From assembly GCA_900549995.1 (NCBI GenBank), contig URQQ01000011.1, forward strand, positions 1 through 64,000: DNA of 64,000 nucleotides, given 5' to 3'. Below the pieces are notes generated by a model that was given only the letters and a program-made list of their open reading frames with translations, searched no databases and had not been told where the DNA came from. Source of the DNA: an uncultured Lachnospiraceae bacterium. GTDB taxonomy: Bacteria > Bacillota > Clostridia > Lachnospirales > Lachnospiraceae. The position numbers were made by a program, and so were the translations under genes. Within the stretch, counting starts at the first letter, position 1. Each line of letters begins with the position of its first letter. Of the stretch, positions 52,354-60,663 are shown in pieces.

Positions 52354-52632
52354 ATGAGTGTAGTGATCATCGGCGGCAATGAGAGAATGGAATGTCAGTA
52401 TAAAGAGATATGTAAACAGCATCGGTGCAAGGCGAAAGTATTTACGAAAATGAAGGGGAATTTGAAAACTCAGATTGGAAATCCGGATCTGATCATTCTG
52501 TTTACATCAACGGTATCACATAAGATGGTTCATTGTGCTTTGAAAGAAGCGCAGCGGAACAATGTACCCGTGGAACGTTCGCACAGCAGCAGCGCAAATG
52601 CGCTGAATATGATTCTGGAAGGGTGCTGTTAA
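52354..52632 (+). CDS. DUF2325 domain protein
   Basis: 92 residues matching the small DUF2325 family: MSVVIIGGNERMECQYKEICKQHRCKAKV at the start, LIILFTSTVSHKMVHCALKEAQRNNVPVERSHSSSANAL near the end. Cysteines are at about 14, 20, 25, 61, 91 and 92. The role is unknown; the fold resembles a Rossmann-like receiver. It is the last gene of the Fur-box operon, 36 bases after the flavodoxin gene, with AAAGGAGACAG upstream, and is followed by a terminator. Confidence 0.85.
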   Translation: MSVVIIGGNERMECQYKEICKQHRCKAKVFTKMKGNLKTQIGNPDLIILFTSTVSHKMVHCALKEAQRNNVPVERSHSSSANALNMILEGCC

Positions 52633-52675
52633 AATCCTTTCCGTACTTGGAAATGTGGGGAATACAAAAATGGAG

Positions 52676-52719
52676 GCAGGGCATGGCTCGTTTGGAAAAA
52701 CGGAGGATGCCCTGCTCTT
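52676..52719 (+). terminator. Terminator of the DUF3793-flavodoxin-DUF2325 operon
   Basis: GCAGGGCAT pairs perfectly with ATGCCCTGC, with an inner CGTTT/AACG helix, followed by TCTTTT. Confidence 0.8.
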
Positions 52720-52810
52720 TTGCTGAGAAAAACTTTAGTTTATGTTAAGTATATGTTATACTGTTTCCGTATAAATGAATGGTATTAGTTACAGGTAAAG
52801 GAGGATCTCT

Positions 52811-53659
52811 ATGAGTTATGCAGATAAGGTGTTTGCCGATATGTGCCGTGATATTATAGACCATGGGACAAGTACAGAAGGCGAGAAAGTACGGCCGAAG
52901 TGGGAGGATGGAAGCTTTGCCTATACGATTAAAAAATTTGGTGTCGTGAACCGGTATGATCTGTCGAAGGAATTCCCGGCGCTGACACTTCGCAGAACAG
53001 CAATTAAGAGTTGTACGGATGAGATGCTCTGGATCTGGCAGAGAAAATCCAATAATATAAATGACCTTCACAGTCACATATGGGACAGCTGGGCGGATGC
53101 GGATGGATCCATCGGTAAAGCATATGGTTATCAGATGGGAGTAAAACACCAGTACAGAGAAGGCATGATGGATCAGGTAGACCGGGTACTGTATGACCTG
53201 AAAAACAATCCATACAGCAGAAGAATTATGACGAATATCTATGTGCACCAGGATCTGCATGAAATGAATCTGTATCCATGTGCCTACAGCATGACCTTCA
53301 ATGTGACGAAGGAAAAGGGGCAGGATAAGCTTGTGTTAAATGCGGTGTTAAACCAGCGCTCTCAGGATGTGCTGGCGGCAAATAACTGGAATGTATGCCA
53401 GTATGCGGTGCTTGTGCATATGTTTGCGCAGGTGTGCGGCATGGTTCCGGGAGAACTGGTACATGTAATCGCAGATGCCCATATTTATGACAGGCACATT
53501 CCGATGGTGGAGGAACTGATTCAAAGGGAGCAATATCCGGCGCCGAAATTCTGGCTCAACCCGGAAATCACTGATTTTTATGATTTTACTTTGGATGATG
53601 TCAGGCTTGAGGATTATGTGACAGGAGAGCAGATAAAAAATATTCCGGTGGCAGTATAA
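52811..53659 (+). CDS. thyA: Thymidylate synthase ThyA
   Basis: Makes dTMP from dUMP using methylene-tetrahydrofolate. 282 residues with catalytic Cys157 in LYPCAYSMTF, the arginine region NPYSRRIMTNI, NQRSQDVLAANNWNVCQYA (dUMP-binding) and IADAHIYDRHI. The residue after the nucleophile is Ala where most ThyA have His (PCH), which is unusual. AAAGGAGGATCTCT precedes the ATG. folA follows after 14 bases, giving the classic pair in which FolA regenerates the folate consumed here. Confidence 0.95.
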   Translation: MSYADKVFADMCRDIIDHGTSTEGEKVRPKWEDGSFAYTIKKFGVVNRYDLSKEFPALTLRRTAIKSCTDEMLWIWQRKSNNINDLHSHIWDSWADADGSIGKAYGYQMGVKHQYREGMMDQVDRVLYDLKNNPYSRRIMTNIYVHQDLHEMNLYPCAYSMTFNVTKEKGQDKLVLNAVLNQRSQDVLAANNWNVCQYAVLVHMFAQVCGMVPGELVHVIADAHIYDRHIPMVEELIQREQYPAPKFWLNPEITDFYDFTLDDVRLEDYVTGEQIKNIPVAV

Positions 53660-53673
53660 AAAGGAGGATGGAT

Positions 53674-54165
53674 ATGAATATCATAGTTGCAGCTGATAAA
53701 AACTGGGCGATTGGGTTACAGAATAAACTGTTGGTGAGTATACCGGCGGATATGAAATTTTTCCGCCAGACGACAACGGGAAATGTCGTTGTCATGGGGC
53801 GAAAGACACTGGAAAGTTTTCCCAACGGGCAGCCTCTGAAAAACCGCACGAATATTGTTCTGACATCGGATCGGTCATACAATGTGAAGGATGCCGTTGT
53901 TGTACACAGTATTGAGGAATTGCTGGAGGAATTGAAAAAATATGACTCTGAGGATGTTTATGTGATCGGGGGAGAGAGCATATACAGGCAGCTTCTTCCG
54001 TATTGCAGTCTCGCACATGTGACGAAAATAGACCATGAATATCAGGCGGATACGTATTTTCCGAATCTGGATGAGGATGAGGAATGGGAACTGACAGGAA
54101 TCAGCGATGAGCAGACATATTTTGACCTGGAATATGTGTTTGCAAGATACGAGAGAAAGAAATAA
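53674..54165 (+). CDS. folA: Dihydrofolate reductase
   Basis: 163-residue enzyme reducing dihydrofolate with NADPH. Family markers: MNIIVAADKNWAIGLQNKLLVSIPADMKFF, VVMGRKTLESFPNG, VYVIGGESIYRQLLPY, and the acidic residue Asp in the DMKFF strand. The ATG at 53674 has AGGAGG six bases upstream; an ATG at 53668 abuts that site and is rejected. It forms an operon with thyA and lies 15 bases before the ABC-F gene. Confidence 0.96.
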   Translation: MNIIVAADKNWAIGLQNKLLVSIPADMKFFRQTTTGNVVVMGRKTLESFPNGQPLKNRTNIVLTSDRSYNVKDAVVVHSIEELLEELKKYDSEDVYVIGGESIYRQLLPYCSLAHVTKIDHEYQADTYFPNLDEDEEWELTGISDEQTYFDLEYVFARYERKK

Positions 54166-54180
54166 GAAGGACAGTGAGCA

Positions 54181-55995
54181 ATGAATTTATTGACAGCAGA
54201 ACATCTTACCAAAGTATATACGGAGCGGAAGCTTTTAGATGATGTGGATTTCGGAATTCAGGATGGAGATAAGATCGGAGTGATCGGAGTCAACGGAACC
54301 GGGAAATCTACGTTTTTAAAGATAATTGCGGGGCTTGAAGTGCCGGATCAGGGGACTGTAACTAAGGGAAGCAGCGTACATCTGAGATATCTGCCGCAGA
54401 ACCCTGTATTTGAGGAGGGGGCTGATGTTTTAAGCGCAGTCCTTAAGGATAATGTGACGGAACTGAATCAATGGTCAGTGGAAAGTGAAGCAAAAACTAT
54501 ATTAAATACGCTTGGCATTGTCTGTCATGATCAGAAAATCGAAGAATTGTCCGGCGGACAGAAAAAAAGGGTAGCGCTTGCGAATGCCCTGCTTGCGCCC
54601 TGTGAAATCCTTGTGCTGGATGAACCTACGAACCACCTGGACAGTGAGATGGCAGGATGGCTTGAAGAATATCTGAACAAGTTCCGGGGAGCGATTCTCA
54701 TGGTAACCCATGACCGGTATTTTCTTGACCGGGTGGTAAATAAGATTGTGGAGATTGACCAGAGTAAAATTTATCAATATCCGGGAAGTTATTCTCAGTT
54801 TGTGCAGCTGAAGGAAGAACGTGAAGATATGGAACTGGCGACTGCAAGGAAACGGAAAAGTATCCTGCGGACGGAGATGGAGTGGCTGATGCGCGGGGCC
54901 AGGGCCAGGTCTACAAAGCAAAAAGCCCACATCCAGCGGATCGAGGATATGAAAAATGAAAAAGATCCGCAGGAAGAGCAGAAAGTGGCTCTGGATTCTG
55001 TTTCCTCAAGGCTTGGAAAGAAAACTCTGGAAGTGAAGAATATCAGTAAAGCTTACGGCGGACGGACACTGATTCAGGACTTCAGCTATATATTTCTAAA
55101 AGGAGACCGGATTGGGATTGTCGGGCCGAATGGCTGCGGGAAAAGTACACTTTTGAAGATCATCAATCAGGTAATCGAACCGGATTCCGGTGAAGTGGAA
55201 ACCGGACAGACTGTGAAAATCGGTTATTTTTCTCAGGAAAATGAGTATATGGACGAGTCACTGCGTGTCATTGATTATATCAAAGAGACTGCAGAGTATG
55301 TAAAAACGACAGATGGTACGATTACGGCGTCCCAGATGCTTGAGAGATTTCTTTTTGACGGAACGATGCAGTGGAGTCTGATCGAGAAACTTTCCGGCGG
55401 GGAAAAAAGAAGACTCTATCTGTTAAAAATACTGATGGAAGCGCCGAATATATTGATTCTCGATGAGCCGACGAATGATCTGGACATCCAGACGCTAACG
55501 ATACTGGAAGACTATCTGGACAGCTTTGAGGGGATTGTAATTACGGTATCCCACGACCGTTATTTTCTTGACCGTATTGTGAGAAGAATTTTCGCATTCC
55601 GGGGAAATGGTGAGATCAGGCAGTTTGAGGGAGGATATTCGGATTATGATCTGAAAATCACAGCAGAACGTGAATGTATGGCAGAGAGCCAGAAAGTACA
55701 GTCTGTTCAGAATCAGGAGGAAACAAAATCAAAAACGGAATGGAAGAAAACAGAGAAAAAGCTGAAGTTTACGTTTAAAGAGCAGAGAGAGTATGATGTG
55801 ATCGATGAAGAAATTGCAGAACTCGAAGAAAAAATTGAAACTCTGGAAGAGCAGATTCTGAAGGCAGCGAGTGATTACGGTAAGCTGAATCGGCTGATGC
55901 AGGAAAAGGAAGAGCAGGAGAAAATGCTCGAAGAAAAGATGGAGCGCTGGGTGTATCTAAATGACCTGGCGGAAAAAATTGAGGCGCAGTCGTAA
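54181..55995 (+). CDS. ABC-F family ATPase
   Basis: 604 residues without membrane segments, with two ATPase domains. Domain 1: Walker A GVNGTGKST (near residue 37), LSGGQKKRVALANALL, LDEPTNHLD. The interdomain arm is near 230-280. Domain 2: GPNGCGKST (near 318), LSGGEKRRLYLL, LDEPTNDLD. The C-terminal coiled coil near 520-600 points to the Uup-like group that acts on ribosomes. Antibiotic-resistance subfamilies cannot be excluded. The stop codon lies in the terminator stem. Confidence 0.92.
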   Translation: MNLLTAEHLTKVYTERKLLDDVDFGIQDGDKIGVIGVNGTGKSTFLKIIAGLEVPDQGTVTKGSSVHLRYLPQNPVFEEGADVLSAVLKDNVTELNQWSVESEAKTILNTLGIVCHDQKIEELSGGQKKRVALANALLAPCEILVLDEPTNHLDSEMAGWLEEYLNKFRGAILMVTHDRYFLDRVVNKIVEIDQSKIYQYPGSYSQFVQLKEEREDMELATARKRKSILRTEMEWLMRGARARSTKQKAHIQRIEDMKNEKDPQEEQKVALDSVSSRLGKKTLEVKNISKAYGGRTLIQDFSYIFLKGDRIGIVGPNGCGKSTLLKIINQVIEPDSGEVETGQTVKIGYFSQENEYMDESLRVIDYIKETAEYVKTTDGTITASQMLERFLFDGTMQWSLIEKLSGGEKRRLYLLKILMEAPNILILDEPTNDLDIQTLTILEDYLDSFEGIVITVSHDRYFLDRIVRRIFAFRGNGEIRQFEGGYSDYDLKITAERECMAESQKVQSVQNQEETKSKTEWKKTEKKLKFTFKEQREYDVIDEEIAELEEKIETLEEQILKAASDYGKLNRLMQEKEEQEKMLEEKMERWVYLNDLAEKIEAQS

Positions 55996-56012
55996 CTGCG
56001 CTTCAATTTTTA
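55977..56012 (+). terminator. Terminator of the ABC-F gene
   Basis: AATTGAGGCGCAG pairs with CTGCGCTTCAATT (one mismatch) around TCGTAA, followed by TTTTATT. It overlaps the last codons. Confidence 0.8.
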
Positions 56013-56081
56013 TTCCAAAAGCATGTGCGACGGACATAAGGCCTTCCTGCACCTCTTCTTTAGGATTCTTACAAATAAGAA

Positions 56082-56726
56082 TCAGATACCGGAAACTGCA
56101 GCAGCGCTGCCGTAGAGATAAGGTCTGGTCACCTTCCGGCAGAACAGGTCAATGACAGGGCCAAAGCAGAACGCTGTGATTATCGTCCCGATTCCGATGG
56201 TGGCGCCTAAGGAGAAACCAATCCCAACACAAAGCAAGTCTGCAGTGATACGGCAGAAACGGAATGGTACAGGAAGCCGGTCTGCTGCGATCAGAGATAT
56301 GGCGTCATAACCGGAGACACCCAGATCTGCTGTGACATAGACTGCCCCTGCAAAAGCAATGAATATGATTCCCACGATAAGGAACAGAAAACGGAAAATG
56401 ATTTTCTCCATAGGAAAAAGAGCCGTCGTAATACTTTGAGTGATTTCTACGAGCGGTCCAAGAATGACAAAATTCAGGATGGTTGATAAGCCGATATAGT
56501 GTCTGTCAAGAGAAGCGGTCACAATCAGAAGAAGCCCGGTAACCACGAGAAAGACAAGCGTATAGGAAACCCTGGTAAGATTCAGGAACCCTGTGACAAG
56601 GGAAGTAAATGGATCGATTCCAAGGTCGGCTGATTTCAAGATGCCGACACCGATACCGGTCAGTATATTTCCTGCAAATGCCATCTGGATCCGTTTTTTC
56701 AGTATTGTTTTATCTGATCTGTTCAT
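56082..56726 (-). CDS. YczE/YitT-like integral membrane protein
   Basis: 214 residues with about five or six hydrophobic helices in two similar halves (LTGIGVGILKSADLGIDPFTSLVTG and IAFAGAVYVTADLGVSGYDAISL share the ADLG-x-x-[PG]-x-[DT] motif). This internal repeat is typical of the YczE/YyaS family. Function is unknown. AAAGGAATATAAAA precedes the ATG. The AraC regulator gene is divergent 152 bases away and may regulate it. Confidence 0.82.
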   Translation of the reverse strand: MNRSDKTILKKRIQMAFAGNILTGIGVGILKSADLGIDPFTSLVTGFLNLTRVSYTLVFLVVTGLLLIVTASLDRHYIGLSTILNFVILGPLVEITQSITTALFPMEKIIFRFLFLIVGIIFIAFAGAVYVTADLGVSGYDAISLIAADRLPVPFRFCRITADLLCVGIGFSLGATIGIGTIITAFCFGPVIDLFCRKVTRPYLYGSAAAVSGI

Positions 56727-56878
56727 TTTTATATTCCTTTCAGATTACATATGATAGAAAAGGGATTGTTTTGCTGCCCTGATAAGTTTACAATAGACAT
56801 TATAGAGCCTGAATCACAGAAGATATATAAATTTTCAGCCTGAAAATAGCATTATCTGGACATTTGGCAGGAGGGCGT

Positions 56879-57811
56879 ATGAACAAAGGCAGAGGAATTG
56901 AACAAAGAGCAGACATCGTGATAGACAAGAGCAGGAAAGAGCTGGTGGAATATCCGGCTGCATATATTCCGTGCAGTGTAATCTATTCAGATCTGACAAA
57001 ATATACGATGAAAAGTGTGCCGTGGCACTGGCATCCGGGCATCGAATTTTTCTCAGTGAAAAGCGGGGCCGTACGGTACTGTCTGGAGACAGGGGAATAT
57101 GTGTTTCAAAAAGGTGAGGGTGGATTTATTAATCAATCTGTATTACATGCTACTGAGATTGCCGGGGACGCAGGATGTGAATTGCTGACATTTATTTTTT
57201 CTCCGGGATTGTTCACTGGTGGCGAAGAAAATGAGCTGTATCAGAGGATCGAATCTTCTTTGGAAGGAATTCAGGAGATTCCGGTCATAGCATTGAATCA
57301 GCATGATCCCTGGAAAAAAGAAATACTTGCATGTATGGATGAGGCATATGACGGATACTGTGAAGAGAGCGCAGTAGGAGAATTGCTTCTGATGGAGAAA
57401 ATGATGCATATATGGCGGCTTGTTGCGCAGCATGGTGTATCGCAGAGGGGCTATGCCGTAAGTGAAGTCAATGTACAGACTCAGATGCGGCTGAAGCAGA
57501 TGCTGGAGTTTATACATGAGCATTATACCGAGCCCATTGTTCTTGAAGATATTGCCAAAGCTGCAGGAATCAGTGCGCGGGAATGTACGAGAAATTTCCA
57601 GAATGGAATCCGGATGTCTCCTGTAGCTTATCTTATTAAATACAGGATCACAAAAGCGCAGGAGCTGTTATGTACGTCCGGGCAGTCAGTGACAGAGGTG
57701 GGACTGCAGACCGGATTTAATAATTCCAGCTATTTTGCCAGAATGTTCAGACGTTATACAGGAGAATCACCTAAGAAATATCAGCAGAATCATTCTTATG
57801 TCAAACATTAG
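56879..57811 (+). CDS. AraC-family transcriptional regulator
   Basis: 310 residues. The N-terminal cupin-like sensing domain (WHWHPGIEFFSVKSGAVRYCLETGEYVFQKGEGGFINQSVLHA) is followed by a C-terminal pair of helix-turn-helix motifs (VLEDIAKAAGISARECTRNFQNG and VTEVGLQTGFNNSSYFARMFRRYTGESPKKY). The histidine pair in the cupin suggests a sugar or small-molecule effector. The ATG at 56879 follows AGGAGGG; an in-frame TTG upstream is rejected. It is divergent from the YczE-like gene. Confidence 0.92.
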   Translation: MNKGRGIEQRADIVIDKSRKELVEYPAAYIPCSVIYSDLTKYTMKSVPWHWHPGIEFFSVKSGAVRYCLETGEYVFQKGEGGFINQSVLHATEIAGDAGCELLTFIFSPGLFTGGEENELYQRIESSLEGIQEIPVIALNQHDPWKKEILACMDEAYDGYCEESAVGELLLMEKMMHIWRLVAQHGVSQRGYAVSEVNVQTQMRLKQMLEFIHEHYTEPIVLEDIAKAAGISARECTRNFQNGIRMSPVAYLIKYRITKAQELLCTSGQSVTEVGLQTGFNNSSYFARMFRRYTGESPKKYQQNHSYVKH

Positions 57812-57886
57812 GGCCGCAGGTTATGCAGATTATTTTGGAGCATGATTGATTTATTGTAACCATTTATTTCTTTCCGCCACTTTAGG

Positions 57887-57915
57887 TTGACAAAAATATT
57901 GTAAGATCATATAAT
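57887..57915 (+). promoter_or_regulatory. Consensus promoter of the ilv operon
   Basis: TTGACA (57887-57892), exactly 17 bases, TATAAT (57910-57915). It starts a leader of about 375 bases that contains the T-box. Confidence 0.85.
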
Positions 57916-57974
57916 AGTTATAATTTAACTCAGTAAAGTGAATGAGTACATTTGTTTTATACTATTTGTCAAAT

Positions 57975-58245
57975 GCAGTGACAAGGAGGAGTACATAATT
58001 ACCCGGAAGCAAAGAGAGAAGATGGCAGGTGTGAATCTTCGTGAAGGGATTATGGAAGTAGCCTTTGAGCAGTGGACCGAACGGAAGTAATTCCAAGTAG
58101 GCTTCAACGTATTTCCTACGTTACAGGGAAGCAATATCGGAGGAATCCTGTATTGGCAGAGAGCAGGGACATTGTCCTTGAATTTAGGTGGTAACACGGA
58201 TTTGTAATATTCGCCCTAAGCTTATAATAGCTTAGGGCGATTTTT
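57975..58245 (+). promoter_or_regulatory. T-box riboswitch of ilvB-ilvN-ilvE, probably valine-specific
   Basis: The conserved T-box AATTTAGGTGGTAACACGG (58181-58199) is followed by an 11-base-pair terminator, CGCCCTAAGCT/AGCTTAGGGCG (58212-58239), with a T run. In stem I, CATAAT (57994-57999) pairs with ATTATG (58049-58054). On its outer side AGTA (57990-57993) faces GAA (58055-58057), the loop E pattern next to the specifier. The next triplet is GTA (58058-58060), a valine codon. The terminal AGAGAG...GGTGTGAA stem-loop is present. Specifier identity is inferred from this folding. Confidence 0.88.
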
Positions 58246-58296
58246 GGTACTATTCGGTACTGCTGATTATGAAAAAGGTAAGAAGGAGGAATAGAC

Positions 58297-60018
58297 ATGA
58301 AGAAAATTTCGGGTAATAAACTTTTGGTGAGAGCGTTAAGAGAAGAAGGTGTGGATACTATTTTCGGGTATCCGGGTGCCTGTACAATTGATATCAGTGA
58401 TGAACTTTATAAGCAGGACTTTACGAAAATCATTCTGCCGCGTCATGAGCAGGCACTGGTGCATGAAGCGGATGCGTACGCAAGGACAACAGGAAAGGTT
58501 GGTGTCTGCCTCGTAACAAGCGGCCCTGGTGCTACCAATCTTGTGACAGGGCTTGCAACAGCGAATTATGACAGTGTGCCGCTTGTATGTTTTACCGGCC
58601 AGGTTGCGAAGCATCTGATTGGCAATGATGCTTTTCAGGAAGTAGACATTGTCGGCATTACCAGGAGCATTACGAAATATGGGGTGACTGTGAGGAACCG
58701 GGAAGACCTTGGAAGAATTATCAAAGAAGCATTTTATATTGCAAAGACGGGCAAACCGGGACCGGTTCTGATAGACCTTCCCAAAGATGTTATGTGTGAA
58801 CTTGGAGATCCGGAATATCCGCAGGAAGTAAATATCCGCGGCTATAAGCCGAGTACGGGAGTCCATATCGGACAGCTGAAACGTGCGATCAAGATGCTGG
58901 GCAAAGCAAAACGTCCGCTGTTCCTTGCCGGAGGCGGTGTAAATATAGCCCGTGCGAATGGAATGTTCACAAAACTTGCAGAGACAACAAATGTACCTGT
59001 GATTACAACGGTTATGGGGCGCGGGGCAATTCCGACGGCTCACCCGTTATTTATAGGTAATCTGGGAATGCATGGAGCGTATGCGGCGAACATGGCAGTC
59101 AGTGAGTGTGATCTGTTATTTTCGATTGGAACCAGATTCAATGACAGGATTACAGGAAAACTTCATGAATTTGCGCCGAATGCCCAGATTGTACATATCG
59201 ATATTGATACGGCGTCTATTTCCAGAAATATTCAGGTAGATGTTCCGATTGTAGCAGATGCAAGAGAGGCCATTGAGAAACTGCTGGAATATGTTGTACC
59301 GTGTGAGACGAAGGAATGGCTGGATGAAGTCAGCGGGTGGAAAGAGGAACATCCTCTCACAATGAAGAAAAAACCGGTGATGGGGCCGCAGGATATTATT
59401 GAGACGATCAACCGGATGTTCGAGCAGGCGATCGTTGTCACGGATGTCGGACAGCATCAGATGTTTACTGCACAGTATCTGGAACTTGGACCGGGCAAAC
59501 AGATGATTATGTCAGGAGGACTCGGCACAATGGGCTATGGCCTTCCGGGAGCAGTAGGCGCTAAAATCGGGAATCCGGATGTTCCGGTCATCGCAATCTC
59601 AGGCGACGGCGGAATGCAGATGAATATTCAGGAGATGGCAACTGCAGTGGCGGAGGAACTTCCGGTCATCTTATGTGTGTTTAATAATACGTATCTTGGA
59701 ATGGTACGGCAGTGGCAGAAATTATTCTACGGAAAAAGGTATGCGATGACATGTCTCCGCTCGGGAGCTGCCTGCAGAGGAAAGTGCGGCACATGTGAAT
59801 GCCCGCCGTATACACCGGATTTTGTGAAACTGGCAGAAAGTTATGGTGCGAAGGGAATCCGTGTGTCTAAGAAGGAAGAGATCGAAGCGGCATTTGCGGA
59901 AGCTAAGAAGAATACGAAGGTACCGACACTGATTGAATTTATTATTGATCCGGAAGAATCAGTATTTCCGATGATTCAGCCAGGCGGAACGCTGGGTGAA
60001 ATGATACTGGATTGTTAA
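58297..60018 (+). CDS. ilvB: Acetolactate synthase, large catalytic subunit
   Basis: ThDP-dependent enzyme of 573 residues starting branched-chain amino acid synthesis. Visible are GYPGACTIDISDELYK, catalytic Glu in RHEQALVHEADAYAR, FTGQVAKHLIGNDAFQEVD, and the ThDP motif GDGGMQMNIQEMATA ending in NNTYLGMVRQWQ. An insert just after YGKRYAMT carries five cysteines (486, 493, 497, 500, 502) where classic enzymes have a short His/Asn-containing loop. GAAGGAGGAATAGAC precedes the ATG. It is expressed through the T-box and followed by ilvN. Confidence 0.95.
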   Translation: MKKISGNKLLVRALREEGVDTIFGYPGACTIDISDELYKQDFTKIILPRHEQALVHEADAYARTTGKVGVCLVTSGPGATNLVTGLATANYDSVPLVCFTGQVAKHLIGNDAFQEVDIVGITRSITKYGVTVRNREDLGRIIKEAFYIAKTGKPGPVLIDLPKDVMCELGDPEYPQEVNIRGYKPSTGVHIGQLKRAIKMLGKAKRPLFLAGGGVNIARANGMFTKLAETTNVPVITTVMGRGAIPTAHPLFIGNLGMHGAYAANMAVSECDLLFSIGTRFNDRITGKLHEFAPNAQIVHIDIDTASISRNIQVDVPIVADAREAIEKLLEYVVPCETKEWLDEVSGWKEEHPLTMKKKPVMGPQDIIETINRMFEQAIVVTDVGQHQMFTAQYLELGPGKQMIMSGGLGTMGYGLPGAVGAKIGNPDVPVIAISGDGGMQMNIQEMATAVAEELPVILCVFNNTYLGMVRQWQKLFYGKRYAMTCLRSGAACRGKCGTCECPPYTPDFVKLAESYGAKGIRVSKKEEIEAAFAEAKKNTKVPTLIEFIIDPEESVFPMIQPGGTLGEMILDC

Positions 60019-60050
60019 GAGAATGGATTGGGAAAGGAATGGTGTGAATT

Positions 60051-60560
60051 ATGAATACGACAATGAAGAAAAGATGGATTTCTCTGTATGTGGAGAATGA
60101 GATTGGTGTTCTGGCCAAGATTTCCGGACTGTTCTCTGGAAAATCATATAATATGGCGAGCCTTACCGTTGGTACTACGGAAGATCCGACAGTCTCAAGA
60201 ATGACAATTGAGACGAACAGTGATGATGAGACGTTTGAGCAGATTAAAAAGCAGCTGAACCGGATGGTGGAAGTAATCAAAGTCATTGACTTTACAGACC
60301 TGTCTGTGTGTATGAAAGAGATTCTGTATGTAAAGGTGAAGAGATGTTCGCTCGATGAGAAGAAGGAACTGACCATCATTGCCCAGACATTTAACGCGGA
60401 TATCATTGACTATGGCAAGGACAGTATGCTGCTGGAGTTTGTGCAGACTGCGACCAAAAATGATGCGGTTATCAAGCTGCTGAAAGAGGAGTTCCATACG
60501 ATTGAAGTTGTGCGAGGCGGAAGTGTAGGAATCGAAGCAATCAGCATGGCTGAGAGATAG
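60051..60560 (+). CDS. ilvN: Acetolactate synthase, small regulatory subunit
   Basis: 169-residue subunit giving valine feedback inhibition. The N-terminal ACT domain (WISLYVENEIGVLAKISGLFSGKSYNMASLTVGTTEDPTVSRMTI) is followed by the conserved C-terminal domain (ELTIIAQTFNADIIDYGKDSMLLEFV). An in-frame ATG 12 bases later is an alternative start. It lies 32 bases after ilvB. Confidence 0.95.
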   Translation: MNTTMKKRWISLYVENEIGVLAKISGLFSGKSYNMASLTVGTTEDPTVSRMTIETNSDDETFEQIKKQLNRMVEVIKVIDFTDLSVCMKEILYVKVKRCSLDEKKELTIIAQTFNADIIDYGKDSMLLEFVQTATKNDAVIKLLKEEFHTIEVVRGGSVGIEAISMAER

Positions 60561-60663
60561 AAAATTGTTCGGGATAAAAAACAGAGCGCACTCTTGAATT
60601 TTTGCTGGCAGGGTATTATAATTGTAAAAAAGAGATCGGGCTTAAGGAATGGAGGAGATAGAA

